NCBI GenBank assembly: GCA_963732765.1
Contig: CAVTAS010000008.1
Span: 806,001-870,000 of the forward strand
Reading direction: 5' to 3'
From: JANYHF01 sp963732765
GTDB taxonomy: Bacteria; Pseudomonadota; Alphaproteobacteria; Rhizobiales; Hyphomicrobiaceae
DNA length: 64,000 bases
Shown: one piece after another, positions 24,894-34,346 of the stretch
How the letters are laid out: the number at the start of each line of letters is the position of its first letter
How positions within the stretch are numbered: position 1 is the stretch's first letter
Notes under the pieces: generated by a model
What the model saw: only the letters and a program-made list of their open reading frames with translations
The model's database searches: none
Told to the model about the DNA's origin: nothing
Position numbers and translations under genes: made by a program

Positions 24894-26033
24894 TCACCCC
24901 TCCGCCGCAAACACCAGCATCGCCGCCGGGTCCACGCGCACGCCGACGTCCTCGCCGCGGCGCACCGGGACGGTCACGCGCAGGCGGGCGCGCAGCACGC
25001 TGTCCAGGCCATCGACGGCCAGGTCGACGATCACCACGTCGCCCATGAATTTGACGTCGAGGACGCGGGCGGCGCGGCCCTGGCCGGCGGGCAGGAGTTC
25101 GACACCGCGCTGGCGCACGCAGAGCACGGCGCTGGCGCCCTCCGCCAACCCCGGGGCGGGCAGCGACCCTAGCGCGGTGGCGATGGCGCCGGAGCGCACC
25201 ACCGCGGGCACTTCGTTGATGTCGGAGAACAGTCTGGCCACGAACAGATCCGCAGGCGCGGCATAGAGCGCTTCCGCCTTGCCCTGCTGGATGATCCGTC
25301 CACCGCGTAGCACCAGGATGCGGTCGGCCAGCCGCATCGCCTCCTCGGGATCGTGCGTGACGATGATCGAGGTCGCCTTGGTCTCGCGCAGCACCTGCAG
25401 CGTCTCTTCCTGCATGGAGTGGCGCAGCTGCACGTCGAGGCCCGAGAAGGGTTCGTCCATCAGCAGCACGCCGGGGCGCGGGGCCATGGCGCGGGCGAGC
25501 GCGACACGCTGTTGCTCTCCCCCCGACAAACTATGCGGATAGCTCTGGGCATAGCGGGCCAGGCCGACCCGTTCGAGGGCGGCCAGCGCCACGCGCCGGC
25601 TCTGGTCGGCCGGCAGCGCCCACAGGCCGAACGTGACATTCTCCAGGATGGTGAGATGCGGGAAAAGCGCGAAATCCTGAAACATCAGGCCGATGTTGCG
25701 CTTTTCGGGCGGCACGAAGCGTTCCTCGCCTGCGACCTCCATGCCGTTGAACAGCACGCGTCCCTTCGACGGCTTCTCGATACCGGCGGCGATGCGCAGC
25801 AACGTGGTCTTGCCGCAGCCCGAGGGGCCGAGCAGGCAGACGATTTCGCTTGGGCTGACTTCCAGCGTGACGCCGGAAAGAGCGTGCGTCGGCCCGTACC
25901 ATCGGTGCACGTCCTCGAAGCGCAACGCGGACGCAAAGGTGGCGCCGGCCGAGCCGCGACGGCCCCAACTGGCGCCAGTCGCGGCGCCATCGTCCGCTGG
26001 CGGAGCATTCTGCGAGACGGGGGCCAGGGTCAC
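24894..26033 (-). CDS. Orphan ABC transporter ATPase, FbpC-like
   Basis: 379 residues with a GTG start. Walker A GPSGCGKTT, Q-loop LMFQDFALFPHLTI, signature SLSGGEQQRVALARA, Walker B VLLMDEPFSGLD, and a C-terminal regulatory domain are intact. The overall pattern is that of iron(III)/thiamine/polyamine-importing ATPases. No permease or binding protein is adjacent, so it must serve components elsewhere or be a relic. The first ~35 residues are a low-complexity leader and the real start may be later. Confidence 0.85.
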   Translation of the reverse strand: MTLAPVSQNAPPADDGAATGASWGRRGSAGATFASALRFEDVHRWYGPTHALSGVTLEVSPSEIVCLLGPSGCGKTTLLRIAAGIEKPSKGRVLFNGMEVAGEERFVPPEKRNIGLMFQDFALFPHLTILENVTFGLWALPADQSRRVALAALERVGLARYAQSYPHSLSGGEQQRVALARAMAPRPGVLLMDEPFSGLDVQLRHSMQEETLQVLRETKATSIIVTHDPEEAMRLADRILVLRGGRIIQQGKAEALYAAPADLFVARLFSDINEVPAVVRSGAIATALGSLPAPGLAEGASAVLCVRQRGVELLPAGQGRAARVLDVKFMGDVVIVDLAVDGLDSVLRARLRVTVPVRRGEDVGVRVDPAAMLVFAAEG

Positions 26034-26093
26034 GATTGGGGTGGCGCCCCGTCGTCAACCGGAAATGGCAGTACCCAAGGGCAACCCAATGGC

Positions 26094-26209
26094 GTCATCC
26101 CGGCACAGGCCGGGACCTGTCCGAGGTGCAGGAGGATGCGCCGGTCGTTCAAAGCGCTCATTCGTCGTCACTTCGGGCTTGGACGGGTCCCGGCCTGCGC
26201 CGGGATGAC
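26094..26209. repeat. GTCATCCCGGC palindrome, family D, copy 1
   Basis: GTCATCCCGGCACAGGCCGG (from 26094, arm to 26122) is matched with few mismatches by the arm at 26181-26209 ending CGCCGGGATGAC. Same family as 62645-62792. The right part is translated as the C-terminus of ScpB. Confidence 0.8.
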
Positions 26210-26970
26210 GAAGCGGGCGACTCCGGGTCTTCGGTGTCCCCTAGCATTTCATCTCCGCCGTCCATGTTTTCGGGATCGTCCGCCGCCGTCCCATCGCTCT
26301 CGTCCTCGGCATCTAGCGGCAACTCATCGGCCTGCAGACTTGCCAGCAGTTCGGGATCAGGCACCTTGAAGCCGGGGGGAAGACTGGAATCGAGCAGGCC
26401 GGCCCCCTTCAGTTCGGCCGCGCCCGGAAGATCGGCGAGGCTCTCGAGCCCGAAATGGTTCAGGAACCCCTCGGCGGTGCCATAAGTGACCGGCCGCCCC
26501 GGTGCCCGCCGGCGCCCGCGTAAGCGCACCCAGCCGGTCTCCATCAGCGCATCCAGCGTGCCCTTGGACGTGGCCACGCCGCGGATCGCCTCCACCTCGG
26601 CGCGCGTCACCGGCTGGTGGTAGGCGATGATGGCCAGCGTTTCGAGAGCGGCGCGCGAGAGACGCTTTTCGGTCTGGGATTGCTTCTCCAGCAGATAGCC
26701 AAGATCCGCCGCAGTGCGGAACGCCCATTTGCCCGCGACCTTGACGAGGTTGACGCCGCGCGGGGCATAGACCGTCTGGAGCTGCTGCAGCAACCCGGGG
26801 ATATGGGCGGAGGGCGGTAACTCCTTGGCGAGGTCCGTGACGGCCAGCGGGGCGGGCGCAGCAAACAGCAGCGCTTCAAGCACGCGCAATTGCTGCGCGG
26901 TCTCGGCGGTGGCCTCAGGCGCTTGGGGCGGTTCGGGCATTCGCGGGCGTTTCTGTGCGGCGGCAGTCAA
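26158..26970 (-). CDS. scpB: Segregation and condensation protein B
   Basis: 270 residues. Two winged-helix domains (about 25-105 and 110-195, e.g. ALETLAIIAYHQPVTRAEVEAIRG and GRRRAPGRPVTYGTAEGFL) are characteristic of ScpB, which bridges ScpA to the SMC ATPase in chromosome condensation. The C-terminal ~70 residues are acidic, and the last 17 (SSSRRRPGPVQARSDDE) are encoded by repeat D1, so the natural end was probably extended by the repeat. Downstream of scpA with a 206-base gap that holds repeat E1. Confidence 0.95.
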   Translation of the reverse strand: MTAAAQKRPRMPEPPQAPEATAETAQQLRVLEALLFAAPAPLAVTDLAKELPPSAHIPGLLQQLQTVYAPRGVNLVKVAGKWAFRTAADLGYLLEKQSQTEKRLSRAALETLAIIAYHQPVTRAEVEAIRGVATSKGTLDALMETGWVRLRGRRRAPGRPVTYGTAEGFLNHFGLESLADLPGAAELKGAGLLDSSLPPGFKVPDPELLASLQADELPLDAEDESDGTAADDPENMDGGDEMLGDTEDPESPASSSRRRPGPVQARSDDE

Positions 26971-27075
26971 GGTGGCGGTCGTCCTTCGTGTTCGAGCTGC
27001 GGGACCGGCCGCACCCCAGACCGCCCAATGTAGAGGGCGCGCGCAAGCTTGTCCAAGGGTGGAAAAAGGGGGTAG

Positions 27076-27167
27076 ATAAACGGGGACAGTTTACTTATAT
27101 CGCCAGCAACAGACTTCAACCTGACGTAAGCCGTCCAGCGCGATATAAGTAAACTGTCCCCGTTTAT
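27076..27167. repeat. GGGGACAGTTTAC palindrome, family E, copy 1
   Basis: A perfect 27-base inverted repeat: arm 27076-27102 (ATAAACGGGGACAGTTTACT...) and arm 27141-27167, loop 38 bases. It sits between scpA and scpB, which are in the same transcription unit. Confidence 0.9.
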
Positions 27168-27176
27168 TTTTCCCGC

Positions 27177-28010
27177 TTAATCCCCGACCACCCGCAAGTG
27201 CGTCTTCGTCCGCACAAAGAGTTTGCCATAGGGCTCGGCCTGTTGCAGCTCCAGCCGGCCGTCGCGGGTCAGCTCCAGCACGGCGCCAAGCGATGCGGCG
27301 GTGACCGTTTTACGGTCCATGCTGGCGGTCAGGTACTGGCCCATCAGGCCGTCGAAATCGGCCCAGTCCGGGAGCGCGCCGACCATCCGTTCGAGCCGCG
27401 TGCGCGCCTCCTTGATCGACCACACCTCGCGCCGCTTGATGACGTGATGGCTCTGTACGGAGCGCTTCCGCTGGTCGGCGTAGGCGCGCAAAAGATCGTA
27501 CATGGAGACGTCGTAAGTCTCTGATTTTATGATGCGAATTGGTTCGGGCTCGCCGCGTGGAAAGATCGAGCGGCCCAGCCGGTCGCGCGCCATCAGGCGG
27601 GCGGCGGCCTCGCGCATGGCGCTAAGGCGCTGCAGCCGGAAGGCCAGCTGCATGGCCAGTTCCTCGCCGCTCAAGCCCGGCTCGTCGGGGGCCTTGGGCA
27701 GCAGCAGGCGCGACTTCAGGAACGTCAGCCAGGCCGCCATGACGAGATAGTCGGCGGCCGTCTCCAGCCTGAGCGGCCCGGCGCGCTCGATGAAGGCGAT
27801 GTACTGGCCCGCCAGCGCCGCCATCGAGACGTGCTTCAGGTCCAGCTTGTGGGTCCGGGCCAGCGCCAGCAGCAGGTCGAGCGGGCCCTCGAAACCGGCG
27901 AGATCGACGATCAGGGAGTTTGCGTCCGGGCGTGGAAACGCGTCGGCTTCGAAGTCGGAGTCGGAGTTGTCAGAATAAGTGGTTGATATCATTGAATATT
28001 CCAAGATCAT
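27177..28010 (-). CDS. scpA: Segregation and condensation protein A
   Basis: 277 residues. The diagnostic start of the kleisin domain is DLAGFEGPLDLLLALARTHKLDL, followed by the central ETAADYLVMAAWLTFLKSRLLLP and the C-terminal winged helix (VTAASLGAVLELTRDGRLELQQ). ScpA closes the SMC ring together with ScpB. ATG 28010 overlaps the nagZ stop by 4 bases; the ATG at 27992 is an alternative start. The first ~30 residues are a polar leader. Confidence 0.95.
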   Translation of the reverse strand: MILEYSMISTTYSDNSDSDFEADAFPRPDANSLIVDLAGFEGPLDLLLALARTHKLDLKHVSMAALAGQYIAFIERAGPLRLETAADYLVMAAWLTFLKSRLLLPKAPDEPGLSGEELAMQLAFRLQRLSAMREAAARLMARDRLGRSIFPRGEPEPIRIIKSETYDVSMYDLLRAYADQRKRSVQSHHVIKRREVWSIKEARTRLERMVGALPDWADFDGLMGQYLTASMDRKTVTAASLGAVLELTRDGRLELQQAEPYGKLFVRTKTHLRVVGD

Positions 28011-29035
28011 GCGAAGTTGGACTGTACCGCCAGCACCTCACCCAGAGCCTCCAGCGCCTCCGACACATCGAACGCTCCGGGTACGCCGCGTCGCGCCAGC
28101 GCGGCCTCGAAACGGTCGAGCGAACGCCCCTCCAGGAAGGGCGTTTGCTCCGCCACGTCCAGCATCTCCTCGAGCTTGCCGTTGCAGTGCAGAACCACGT
28201 CGCAACCGGCGCCCAGCACCGCCACCGCCCGCTCGCCCGGTGTGCCGCCGAGCGCCTGCATTGAGAGATCGTCGCTGAGCAGGAGACCGTGGAAACCGAT
28301 CTCGCCGCGGATCACGGTTTCCACTACCAGGCGCGAAGTGGTGGCCGGGCCGTTGCGGTCAATGTCCGTATAGAGAATATGCGCCGTCATGCCGATTGGC
28401 AGATCGTTGAGGGCCTGGAACGGGCGGAAGTCGGTCGCCGCCAGTTCGTCGATGGAGGTGGCGACCACCGGCAGCATCTTGTGGCTGTCGGACTTGGCGC
28501 GGCCGTGGCCGGGCATGTGCTTCATGCAGGGCAGGATGCCGCCGTGGGAGAGACCGTCCGCCACCGCGCGGCCGAGCGCGACGATCATCTCGACGTCCGG
28601 GCCGTAGGCGCGGTCGCCGATGGCGTCCGTGATGCCGGGGACCGGCAGGTCCAGCACTGGCGCGCAGTTGGTGTTGAGCCCAAGCGCGCGCAAGTCCATC
28701 GCGTTGACCTGGGCCACCGCGCGGGCGGCGCTGACGGCCAGCGCGGGGTCGTCCCGGTACAGATGGCCGAAGCTGGCGGCGGGTGGCAATTGGCGCCAGT
28801 GCGGCGGTTGCAGGCGCTGTACGCGGCCCCCCTCCTGGTCGATCAGGATCAGCAGATCGTCGCTGCCTATCGCGTCCTTGAAGCCGTTGACCAGCGCGCG
28901 TACCTGTTCCGGGCTTTGGCAGTTGCGCTTGAACAGGATGAGGCCGCAGGGGCGCGCGTCCTGCAGGAAGCGCCATTCGTCCCCGGTCAGGGCCTCGCCG
29001 GCGACCCCGGTGATGAAGGCGGAGAGCATGGCCAT
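28007..29035 (-). CDS. nagZ: Beta-N-acetylhexosaminidase NagZ (GH3)
   Basis: 342 residues. NagZ removes N-acetylglucosamine from anhydro-muropeptides during cell-wall recycling in the cytoplasm. Visible family features: LLILIDQEGGRVQRL, KHMPGHG (Lys172-His173), the catalytic Asp-His dyad loop AKSDSHK (Asp183, His185) and the nucleophile Asp in LLLSDDLSM (near 255). No signal peptide. It is translationally coupled to scpA (4-base overlap), an arrangement common in Hyphomicrobiales. Confidence 0.96.
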   Translation of the reverse strand: MAMLSAFITGVAGEALTGDEWRFLQDARPCGLILFKRNCQSPEQVRALVNGFKDAIGSDDLLILIDQEGGRVQRLQPPHWRQLPPAASFGHLYRDDPALAVSAARAVAQVNAMDLRALGLNTNCAPVLDLPVPGITDAIGDRAYGPDVEMIVALGRAVADGLSHGGILPCMKHMPGHGRAKSDSHKMLPVVATSIDELAATDFRPFQALNDLPIGMTAHILYTDIDRNGPATTSRLVVETVIRGEIGFHGLLLSDDLSMQALGGTPGERAVAVLGAGCDVVLHCNGKLEEMLDVAEQTPFLEGRSLDRFEAALARRGVPGAFDVSEALEALGEVLAVQSNFA

Positions 29036-29069
29036 GGCGCGGGCTCCGGTTCAGGCAAAAGAGGGCAGC

Positions 29070-29095
29070 AAAAAGGGGCGGCCACTGGCCACCCC
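29070..29095 (-). terminator. Rho-independent terminator after the SPOR gene
   Basis: Read on the minus strand: GGGGTGGCC - AGT - GGCCGCCCC followed by TTTTT. The 9-bp stem has one G-U pair. It lies 43 bases beyond the end of the SPOR gene and 35 bases before nagZ, so part of the transcripts should stop here. Confidence 0.75.
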
Positions 29096-29137
29096 GGAAC
29101 GTTACACGCGATCAGCCGATGCCCAGATCCACCAGGA

Positions 29138-31048
29138 TCAATAGGCCGCGACGATGCAATCCTTGAGGCCGCTGGCTTTCAGTTTGATGCACAGGTTCTT
29201 GACCGCGGCTCCCGACCCCGGAGGACCAATGCGCAGGCGATACTTCGTGCCCTGTGCGCCCAGATCGACTTCCTGGATGTCGGGCTGGCCATCGCCGAGC
29301 AGCTCGCCGAATTTCTGTTGCATATCAGCGAAGTAAGCCAGTGACTCGGCCTGCGTCTTGCCCGAGAAGACCTGCAGAATATAGCCGCCGCCGCCCGCGG
29401 GCTTGGGCGGTGCAGCGGGCTGCACAATCGCAACCTTGGGCTTGGCAGGCGGCGCGGGCGCAACTTGCGGCTCGACAACCTCGGCAGCCGGATCGACCGC
29501 GGGCTCAACGGCGGCAACCTTGGCAAGTTTCTTGACGGCAGCGGCCGCAGCCGGAGGCTTTGCCGGCACCAGCTTCACCGGCGCCTCGACGGCCTCCGCA
29601 GCCACCTGTTCGGCGTCGGCGGCGACATCGACGACGGCCGTCTCGGCGGCCACGACCGCGGCTTTGGCCTTGGCCTTCAGCGTTGCGGCATCGGGGACTT
29701 TCGGTTTGGCGGGGGGCAATTCGGGCTCGCCGAGCGAGATGCCGGGGACGCCGTGATCCTCGAGCGACGCCGCAGCCACGGTGGCCTCAATGGGCTGGCC
29801 GGGCTTGACGACGACAGTCGGCACCTTGCGTGGCATCGCCACCACATCGGTCTGACCGTTGGCATTGCCCTCCATCGTGGTCGCCACCTGCTCCTGGCTG
29901 GTAACGACGGTAGCTGCGCCATCCGGCGTCTCGCCAGCGCGGTCGAGAATGGTCTTCTTGCCGGTGTCGAAGGTCTGCCCTCCGGCATCAACCGGCGGAG
30001 TCTTGGTCGGGGACTTCTCGGCCTGGAAAACGCGCGTGCCCCCGCTCTTGCCACCAGAACCCATGCTCAACTTGTAGGCATAACCAAGCCCGCCTCCGAC
30101 CACGATAGCGACAGCCAGCGCGGCCAGGACGTAAAGACCACGACGGCTCTTGGACACCGGCTCGTCGGCGTACTCTTCCTCGTCGTCGTCAGCCTCGAAG
30201 TCTTCGTCGGCCGCTTCGGTATCGGCCAGGTTGGAATAGGGCTCGTCGCCGTAGCCGTCCTGAGCGTATCCGTAGGGCTGATTGCGGGCCGCGCCGTGTG
30301 CGCCGTTGGGCGCGGCAAGCGGTGGACGTTTGGATTGAGCCTCCAGATAGGGATCGCGGCCCCGCGTCGGCGGCACGATCTCCTGCTGGGCAGCGGCTGC
30401 TGGCGGTGCATAGCCGTTGGCAACCGGGCGCTGCGTTTGCCCTGGACGGCCCTGGGTGGCGCCCTGCGCTGCTGGGCGCACGGGGGCACCGCGCTCGCCC
30501 GGCGCGGGGGCAGCGTAGCGGCGCTCTGTCATGGGTGGGGCACCCGGGGGCAACTGCTGCGGCGCTGCCGGCTGCAGCGGGCGCTGACCGTTCGGGGCGG
30601 CACCTTGGGGTGCGCGCTGCTGCTGCTGTTGCTGCGGCGCCTGATAGGGGTCTTGCTGATAGGCCTGCTGGCCCTGCGGCGGAAACTCCAGCCGCGGGTC
30701 CTGCCGGCTATTCTGGCGCGGGTCGGCATAGGGGCGCGCGGGATCGGCGGCCTGCTGGCGCGGCGGCGGATTGGGATTGCCTTGCGGCAGGTAGGGATCG
30801 AAACGCGGCGTCACGCCTGGCTGCGCGCCACGCGGCTGCTCGCGCTGCGGATCGGGGGCCAAGGGAATGCCGGTCTGGTTCGGCCCGCGCATAGGTGCCT
30901 CGCTGCGCAAACGCGGATCGGCCTGCCGCGGATCGACGAGCCGCGGATCAACGCGCCGCTGTCCCTGCAGGCTATCGTCGTAGCCCTGTTCAAATCCACC
31001 AGCGGTGCGGCCGGCTCCCCTGGCAAGCGTGTCTTCCGGCCTCGCCAT
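29138..31048 (-). CDS. SPOR-domain membrane protein
   Basis: 636 residues. A long disordered N-terminal cytoplasmic part rich in Pro, Gln, Arg and Asp (1-250) includes DPR-type repeats near residues 34-47. An acidic stretch (~275-297) precedes a single membrane helix (about 303-326, GLYVLAALAVAIVVGGGLGY). An Ala/Pro/Val-rich periplasmic linker follows, and a C-terminal SPOR domain (553-636, YILQVFSGKTQAESLAYFAD...YRLRIGPPGS). SPOR domains bind denuded glycan at the division septum. Located between argS and nagZ, the usual place in this order. The large P/Q region makes the exact sequence prone to variation. Confidence 0.9.
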   Translation of the reverse strand: MARPEDTLARGAGRTAGGFEQGYDDSLQGQRRVDPRLVDPRQADPRLRSEAPMRGPNQTGIPLAPDPQREQPRGAQPGVTPRFDPYLPQGNPNPPPRQQAADPARPYADPRQNSRQDPRLEFPPQGQQAYQQDPYQAPQQQQQQRAPQGAAPNGQRPLQPAAPQQLPPGAPPMTERRYAAPAPGERGAPVRPAAQGATQGRPGQTQRPVANGYAPPAAAAQQEIVPPTRGRDPYLEAQSKRPPLAAPNGAHGAARNQPYGYAQDGYGDEPYSNLADTEAADEDFEADDDEEEYADEPVSKSRRGLYVLAALAVAIVVGGGLGYAYKLSMGSGGKSGGTRVFQAEKSPTKTPPVDAGGQTFDTGKKTILDRAGETPDGAATVVTSQEQVATTMEGNANGQTDVVAMPRKVPTVVVKPGQPIEATVAAASLEDHGVPGISLGEPELPPAKPKVPDAATLKAKAKAAVVAAETAVVDVAADAEQVAAEAVEAPVKLVPAKPPAAAAAVKKLAKVAAVEPAVDPAAEVVEPQVAPAPPAKPKVAIVQPAAPPKPAGGGGYILQVFSGKTQAESLAYFADMQQKFGELLGDGQPDIQEVDLGAQGTKYRLRIGPPGSGAAVKNLCIKLKASGLKDCIVAAY

Positions 31049-31089
31049 AGCGCTATCCTTGCAACCAGTACCTACGTCCGAATCGCAGT

Positions 31090-32847
31090 CTAGCGCATCT
31101 CTTCGGGAGCGTGCACACCGAGTATCCCCAGTCCCGTGGCCAGAATCTGCCGTGTTGCCGCGGTTAGCGCCAAGCGCGCCGCTGTTGTGGCTTTGTCATC
31201 CTCCCGTATGAACCGCAAATGTGGCAGGTCTATGCCCCGGTTCCACTGACCATGGAATTCCGATGCCAGTTCATAGAGATAGAACGCCAGCCGGTGCGGC
31301 TCGTGCGAGGTCGCGGACTGCTCGATCAGGCGGGGAAAAAGCGCCAGACGCTTGATCAGCGAGATTTCCCCGTCATCCACAAGTTTCTTCAAGTCAGCAC
31401 GGAATACGCCCTCGGATCCCAGCGTCAATTCAGGGAATACCTCAGTTCCTTTGCGAAAAATCGAGTTCGCGCGGGCATGCGCCATCTGAACATAGAAGAC
31501 TGGATTGTCTTTCGACTGCTCCGTTACTTTCTCAAAGTCGAAATCGAGCGGCGAATCATTCTTGCGATACAGCATCATGAAGCGCACGGGATCGCGGCCG
31601 ACCTCGTCGACCACATCGCGCACCGTGATGAAAGTGCCGGCGCGTTTGCTCATCTTGAAGGGCTGGCCGCCCTTGTAGAGCTTAACCAGGTTGCAGAAAA
31701 TAACGTCCAGTTCGCCCTTTCCACCGGAAATGGCGGCGACCGCCGCCTGCAACCGCTTCTTGTAGCCGGCATGGTCGGCGCCCAGCACATCAATCATGTG
31801 CGTGAAACCGCGGTCCCACTTGGTCTTGTGATAGGCGATGTCGGGCGCGAAATAGGTGTAGCTGCCGTTGGATTTCAGCAACGCCCGGTCTGCATCGTCG
31901 CCGAAGGCCGTCGAGCGGAACAAGGTCTGCTCGCGGTCCTCCCAATCGGGATTGACCTCGCCCTTGGGCGGGTCGAGTTTGCCTTGGAAGACGTGCCCCG
32001 ACTTGCGAAGCTCGTCGATCGTCTCGGCGACCTTGTCGGCCGTGCCGGTTGTCAGCGCCCGCTCGGACGAAAAGACGTCGTGCTTGATGTTGAGTTGGGC
32101 GAGGTCGTCGCGGATCAGGTCCATCATGGCTTCGAGCGCGAACGTGCGCACCGGGGCGAGCCATTCGGCTTCTGGTTTGTCGAGCAAGGACTTGCCAAAC
32201 TTTTTCGCCAGCGCCTCGCCAACCGGCTTGAGATAGTCGCCGGGATAGAGGCCTTCCGGGATCTCGATGGTTTGTCCGTGCGCCTCGCAATAGCGCAGGT
32301 AGGCCGAGCGGGCGAGCACGTCGACCTGGCCGCCGGCGTCGTTGATGTAATACTCGCGCGTCACGTCGAAGCCGGCGAAGGCGAGCAGGTTGGCCAGCGT
32401 GTCGCCGACCACCGCGCCGCGGCAGTGGCCGACGTGCAAGGGGCCGGTGGGGTTGGCCGAGACGTATTCGACGTTGACCTTTTTGCCCCCGCCCGCGTTC
32501 GAGCGGCCGTAGGTGGCGCCTTCCTTCAAGATAGCGCCAACGATGCCGGGCCAGACCGCACGGTCGAGCGTGATGTTCACAAAACCCGGCCCTGCGATCT
32601 CGACCTTGGCGACGCCGGCCATTTTCTCCAGCTCTGGTTTCAGCAGCTCGGCAATGTCGCGCGGTTTCATTCCGGCGGGCTTGGCCAGCACCATGGCGGC
32701 GTTGCTGGCGAAATCGCCGTGCGCTGCGTCCTTGGTCTGGTCGATGCCAAGCCGCACGTCCGCCACGGCCGCGGGCAGTTTGCCATCGCGCACCAGCGCG
32801 GCGACGATGCTCGCGAGCCTGGCTTCGTAGTCGGCGAAAATGTGCAT
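31090..32847 (-). CDS. argS: Arginyl-tRNA synthetase
   Basis: 585 residues. Class I signature HVGH in SANPTGPLHVGHCRG and KMSK in PFKMSKRAGTFITV; the C-terminal anticodon-binding domain ends LLGVHAPEEMR-like with alphaproteobacterial features. It charges tRNA-Arg. Start ATG 32847 (MHIFADYEARLASIVAAL) matches the family. It is separated from dgt upstream by repeat E2. Confidence 0.97.
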   Translation of the reverse strand: MHIFADYEARLASIVAALVRDGKLPAAVADVRLGIDQTKDAAHGDFASNAAMVLAKPAGMKPRDIAELLKPELEKMAGVAKVEIAGPGFVNITLDRAVWPGIVGAILKEGATYGRSNAGGGKKVNVEYVSANPTGPLHVGHCRGAVVGDTLANLLAFAGFDVTREYYINDAGGQVDVLARSAYLRYCEAHGQTIEIPEGLYPGDYLKPVGEALAKKFGKSLLDKPEAEWLAPVRTFALEAMMDLIRDDLAQLNIKHDVFSSERALTTGTADKVAETIDELRKSGHVFQGKLDPPKGEVNPDWEDREQTLFRSTAFGDDADRALLKSNGSYTYFAPDIAYHKTKWDRGFTHMIDVLGADHAGYKKRLQAAVAAISGGKGELDVIFCNLVKLYKGGQPFKMSKRAGTFITVRDVVDEVGRDPVRFMMLYRKNDSPLDFDFEKVTEQSKDNPVFYVQMAHARANSIFRKGTEVFPELTLGSEGVFRADLKKLVDDGEISLIKRLALFPRLIEQSATSHEPHRLAFYLYELASEFHGQWNRGIDLPHLRFIREDDKATTAARLALTAATRQILATGLGILGVHAPEEMR

Positions 32848-32873
32848 GTGAATGCCTAAATAAATCGGGGCGA

Positions 32874-32969
32874 GGCAGTAAAACGGGGACAGTTTACCTA
32901 TTTCACCGACGGAGCGTTCGGGTTGAGGCAGCGGTGATGAAATAGGTAAACTGTCCCCGTTTTACTGCC
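32874..32969. repeat. GGGGACAGTTTAC palindrome, family E, copy 2
   Basis: A perfect 32-base inverted repeat, arms 32874-32905 (GGCAGTAAAACGGGGACAGT...) and 32938-32969, loop 32 bases. It fills most of the gap between dgt and argS, 26 bases upstream of the argS start codon. Confidence 0.92.
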
Positions 32970-32990
32970 GACGATCGGAGTGTCCCCGGG

Positions 32991-34235
32991 CTAGACCAAA
33001 TCGGGGGTGTGGTCAAACAGCCGGCGGTGTTCCTCGATGGCGTAGCGGTCGGTCATGCCGGCGACGAAATCGACGATGCGCGGCCCCTGCTCTGCGGACG
33101 GCAGCGGGGCGATCGCCGTGCGCCAGCTTTCCGGGAGCAAGGATGGGTCGGCGACGTAGCGCGTGAACAGCGCCGCGACCATGCCTTCGGCCTGGCGCAT
33201 GACGTCCATCACGCGCTTGGAGCGATAGACCTCGGTAAACAGAAAACCGCTGAGTTCGCTCAGCTGCTCGGCCATCTGGCCCGAGAACGAAATCACCGGC
33301 GCATCGGCGTGGCGGATGGCATCGCTGTCCGACGGGGCCAGCCGGTCCAGGTTCCGGCGCGACTCGGCCATCACATCCGCGACCAGTCCGGTGATCAGCC
33401 GCCGCGTGATTTCGTAGTGGAGCTGCGGGCCTGCAAGATCGCCATGGACGGTCGCAATCTCATCAATGTAGCCGGCGATCAGCGGTACGTCCCGCAAACC
33501 CTCGATGTCGATCACGCCGGCGCGCAGGCCGTCGTCCAGGTCGTGGCTGTTGTAGGCGATATCGTCGGCCAGCGCCGCCACCTGCGCCTCGGCCGAGGCG
33601 AACCGGTCGAGCCACAAATCATGCCGGGCGTTATAGTCCGTGATCACCGCCGAGAGCGGGCCGGCGCGGTTGCTGCGGTGCGAGCCGGTCAGCGGGCCGT
33701 TGTGTTTCACCAGCCCTTCCAAGAGTTCCCAGGTCAAGTTGAGGCCGCTGAAGCTGGCGTATTTGCGTTCGATCGCGGTCACGACGCGCAAGGACTGGGC
33801 GTTGTGGTCAAAGCCGCCATGCATCTTGGCGGCCTCCGCCAGCGCCCGCTCCCCGGCGTGGCCGAACGGCGGATGGCCAAGATCGTGCGCCAGCGCCAGC
33901 GCCTCGGTCAGATCCTCGTCCAGGCGCAGCTGGCGGGCGATGGCGCGTGCAATCTGTGCCACCTCGATGGTGTGGGTGAGGCGCGTCCGGTAGTGGTCGC
34001 CCTCGTGATAGAGGAACACCTGCGTCTTGTGCGTCAGCCGCCGGAAGGCGGAGGAATGCACGATGCGGTCGCGGTCGCGCTGGAAGCCGCCGCGCATTTC
34101 GCAGTCGGTTTCTGGTATGAGGCGGCCACGGCCTAAAGCGGGATCGGCGGCAAAGGGCGCATAATCGGGGCGTGAACGGCCCTTTGGCGCTGGTTTGGCT
34201 CTCACAGTTGGCGAGACTGACAGGCTGGCAGGCAT
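32991..34235 (-). CDS. dgt: Deoxyguanosinetriphosphate triphosphohydrolase-like protein
   Basis: 414 residues from ATG 34235; a TTG at 34283 would add 16. HD-domain metal residues appear in TRLTHTIEVAQIARAIAR and LALAHDLGHPPFGHAGE, with FQRDRDRIVHSSAFRRLTHKTQV upstream. The family hydrolyses dNTPs to nucleoside and triphosphate. It lies upstream of argS in the same direction and divergent from erpA, the normal order in this group. Confidence 0.93.
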   Translation of the reverse strand: MPASLSVSPTVRAKPAPKGRSRPDYAPFAADPALGRGRLIPETDCEMRGGFQRDRDRIVHSSAFRRLTHKTQVFLYHEGDHYRTRLTHTIEVAQIARAIARQLRLDEDLTEALALAHDLGHPPFGHAGERALAEAAKMHGGFDHNAQSLRVVTAIERKYASFSGLNLTWELLEGLVKHNGPLTGSHRSNRAGPLSAVITDYNARHDLWLDRFASAEAQVAALADDIAYNSHDLDDGLRAGVIDIEGLRDVPLIAGYIDEIATVHGDLAGPQLHYEITRRLITGLVADVMAESRRNLDRLAPSDSDAIRHADAPVISFSGQMAEQLSELSGFLFTEVYRSKRVMDVMRQAEGMVAALFTRYVADPSLLPESWRTAIAPLPSAEQGPRIVDFVAGMTDRYAIEEHRRLFDHTPDLV

Positions 34236-34346
34236 GCTGGGTGCCGATCCGTGGTTCTTGGTTGGGAATCCGCGTCGTTGCAACTATATATGGCATGCAA
34301 ACGATTTGCGCAGCAGACCTGCACCAGCGGTATCGGCGTTAGAGAC

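Noticed and set aside
31219..32859. Long plus-strand open frame opposite argS (over 500 codons), and similar long frames opposite the SPOR, FtsX, VapC, PurL and AMP-binding genes
   Set aside because: They are antisense shadows caused by high G+C codon use; their translations show no domains, and the opposite strand encodes clear conserved proteins.
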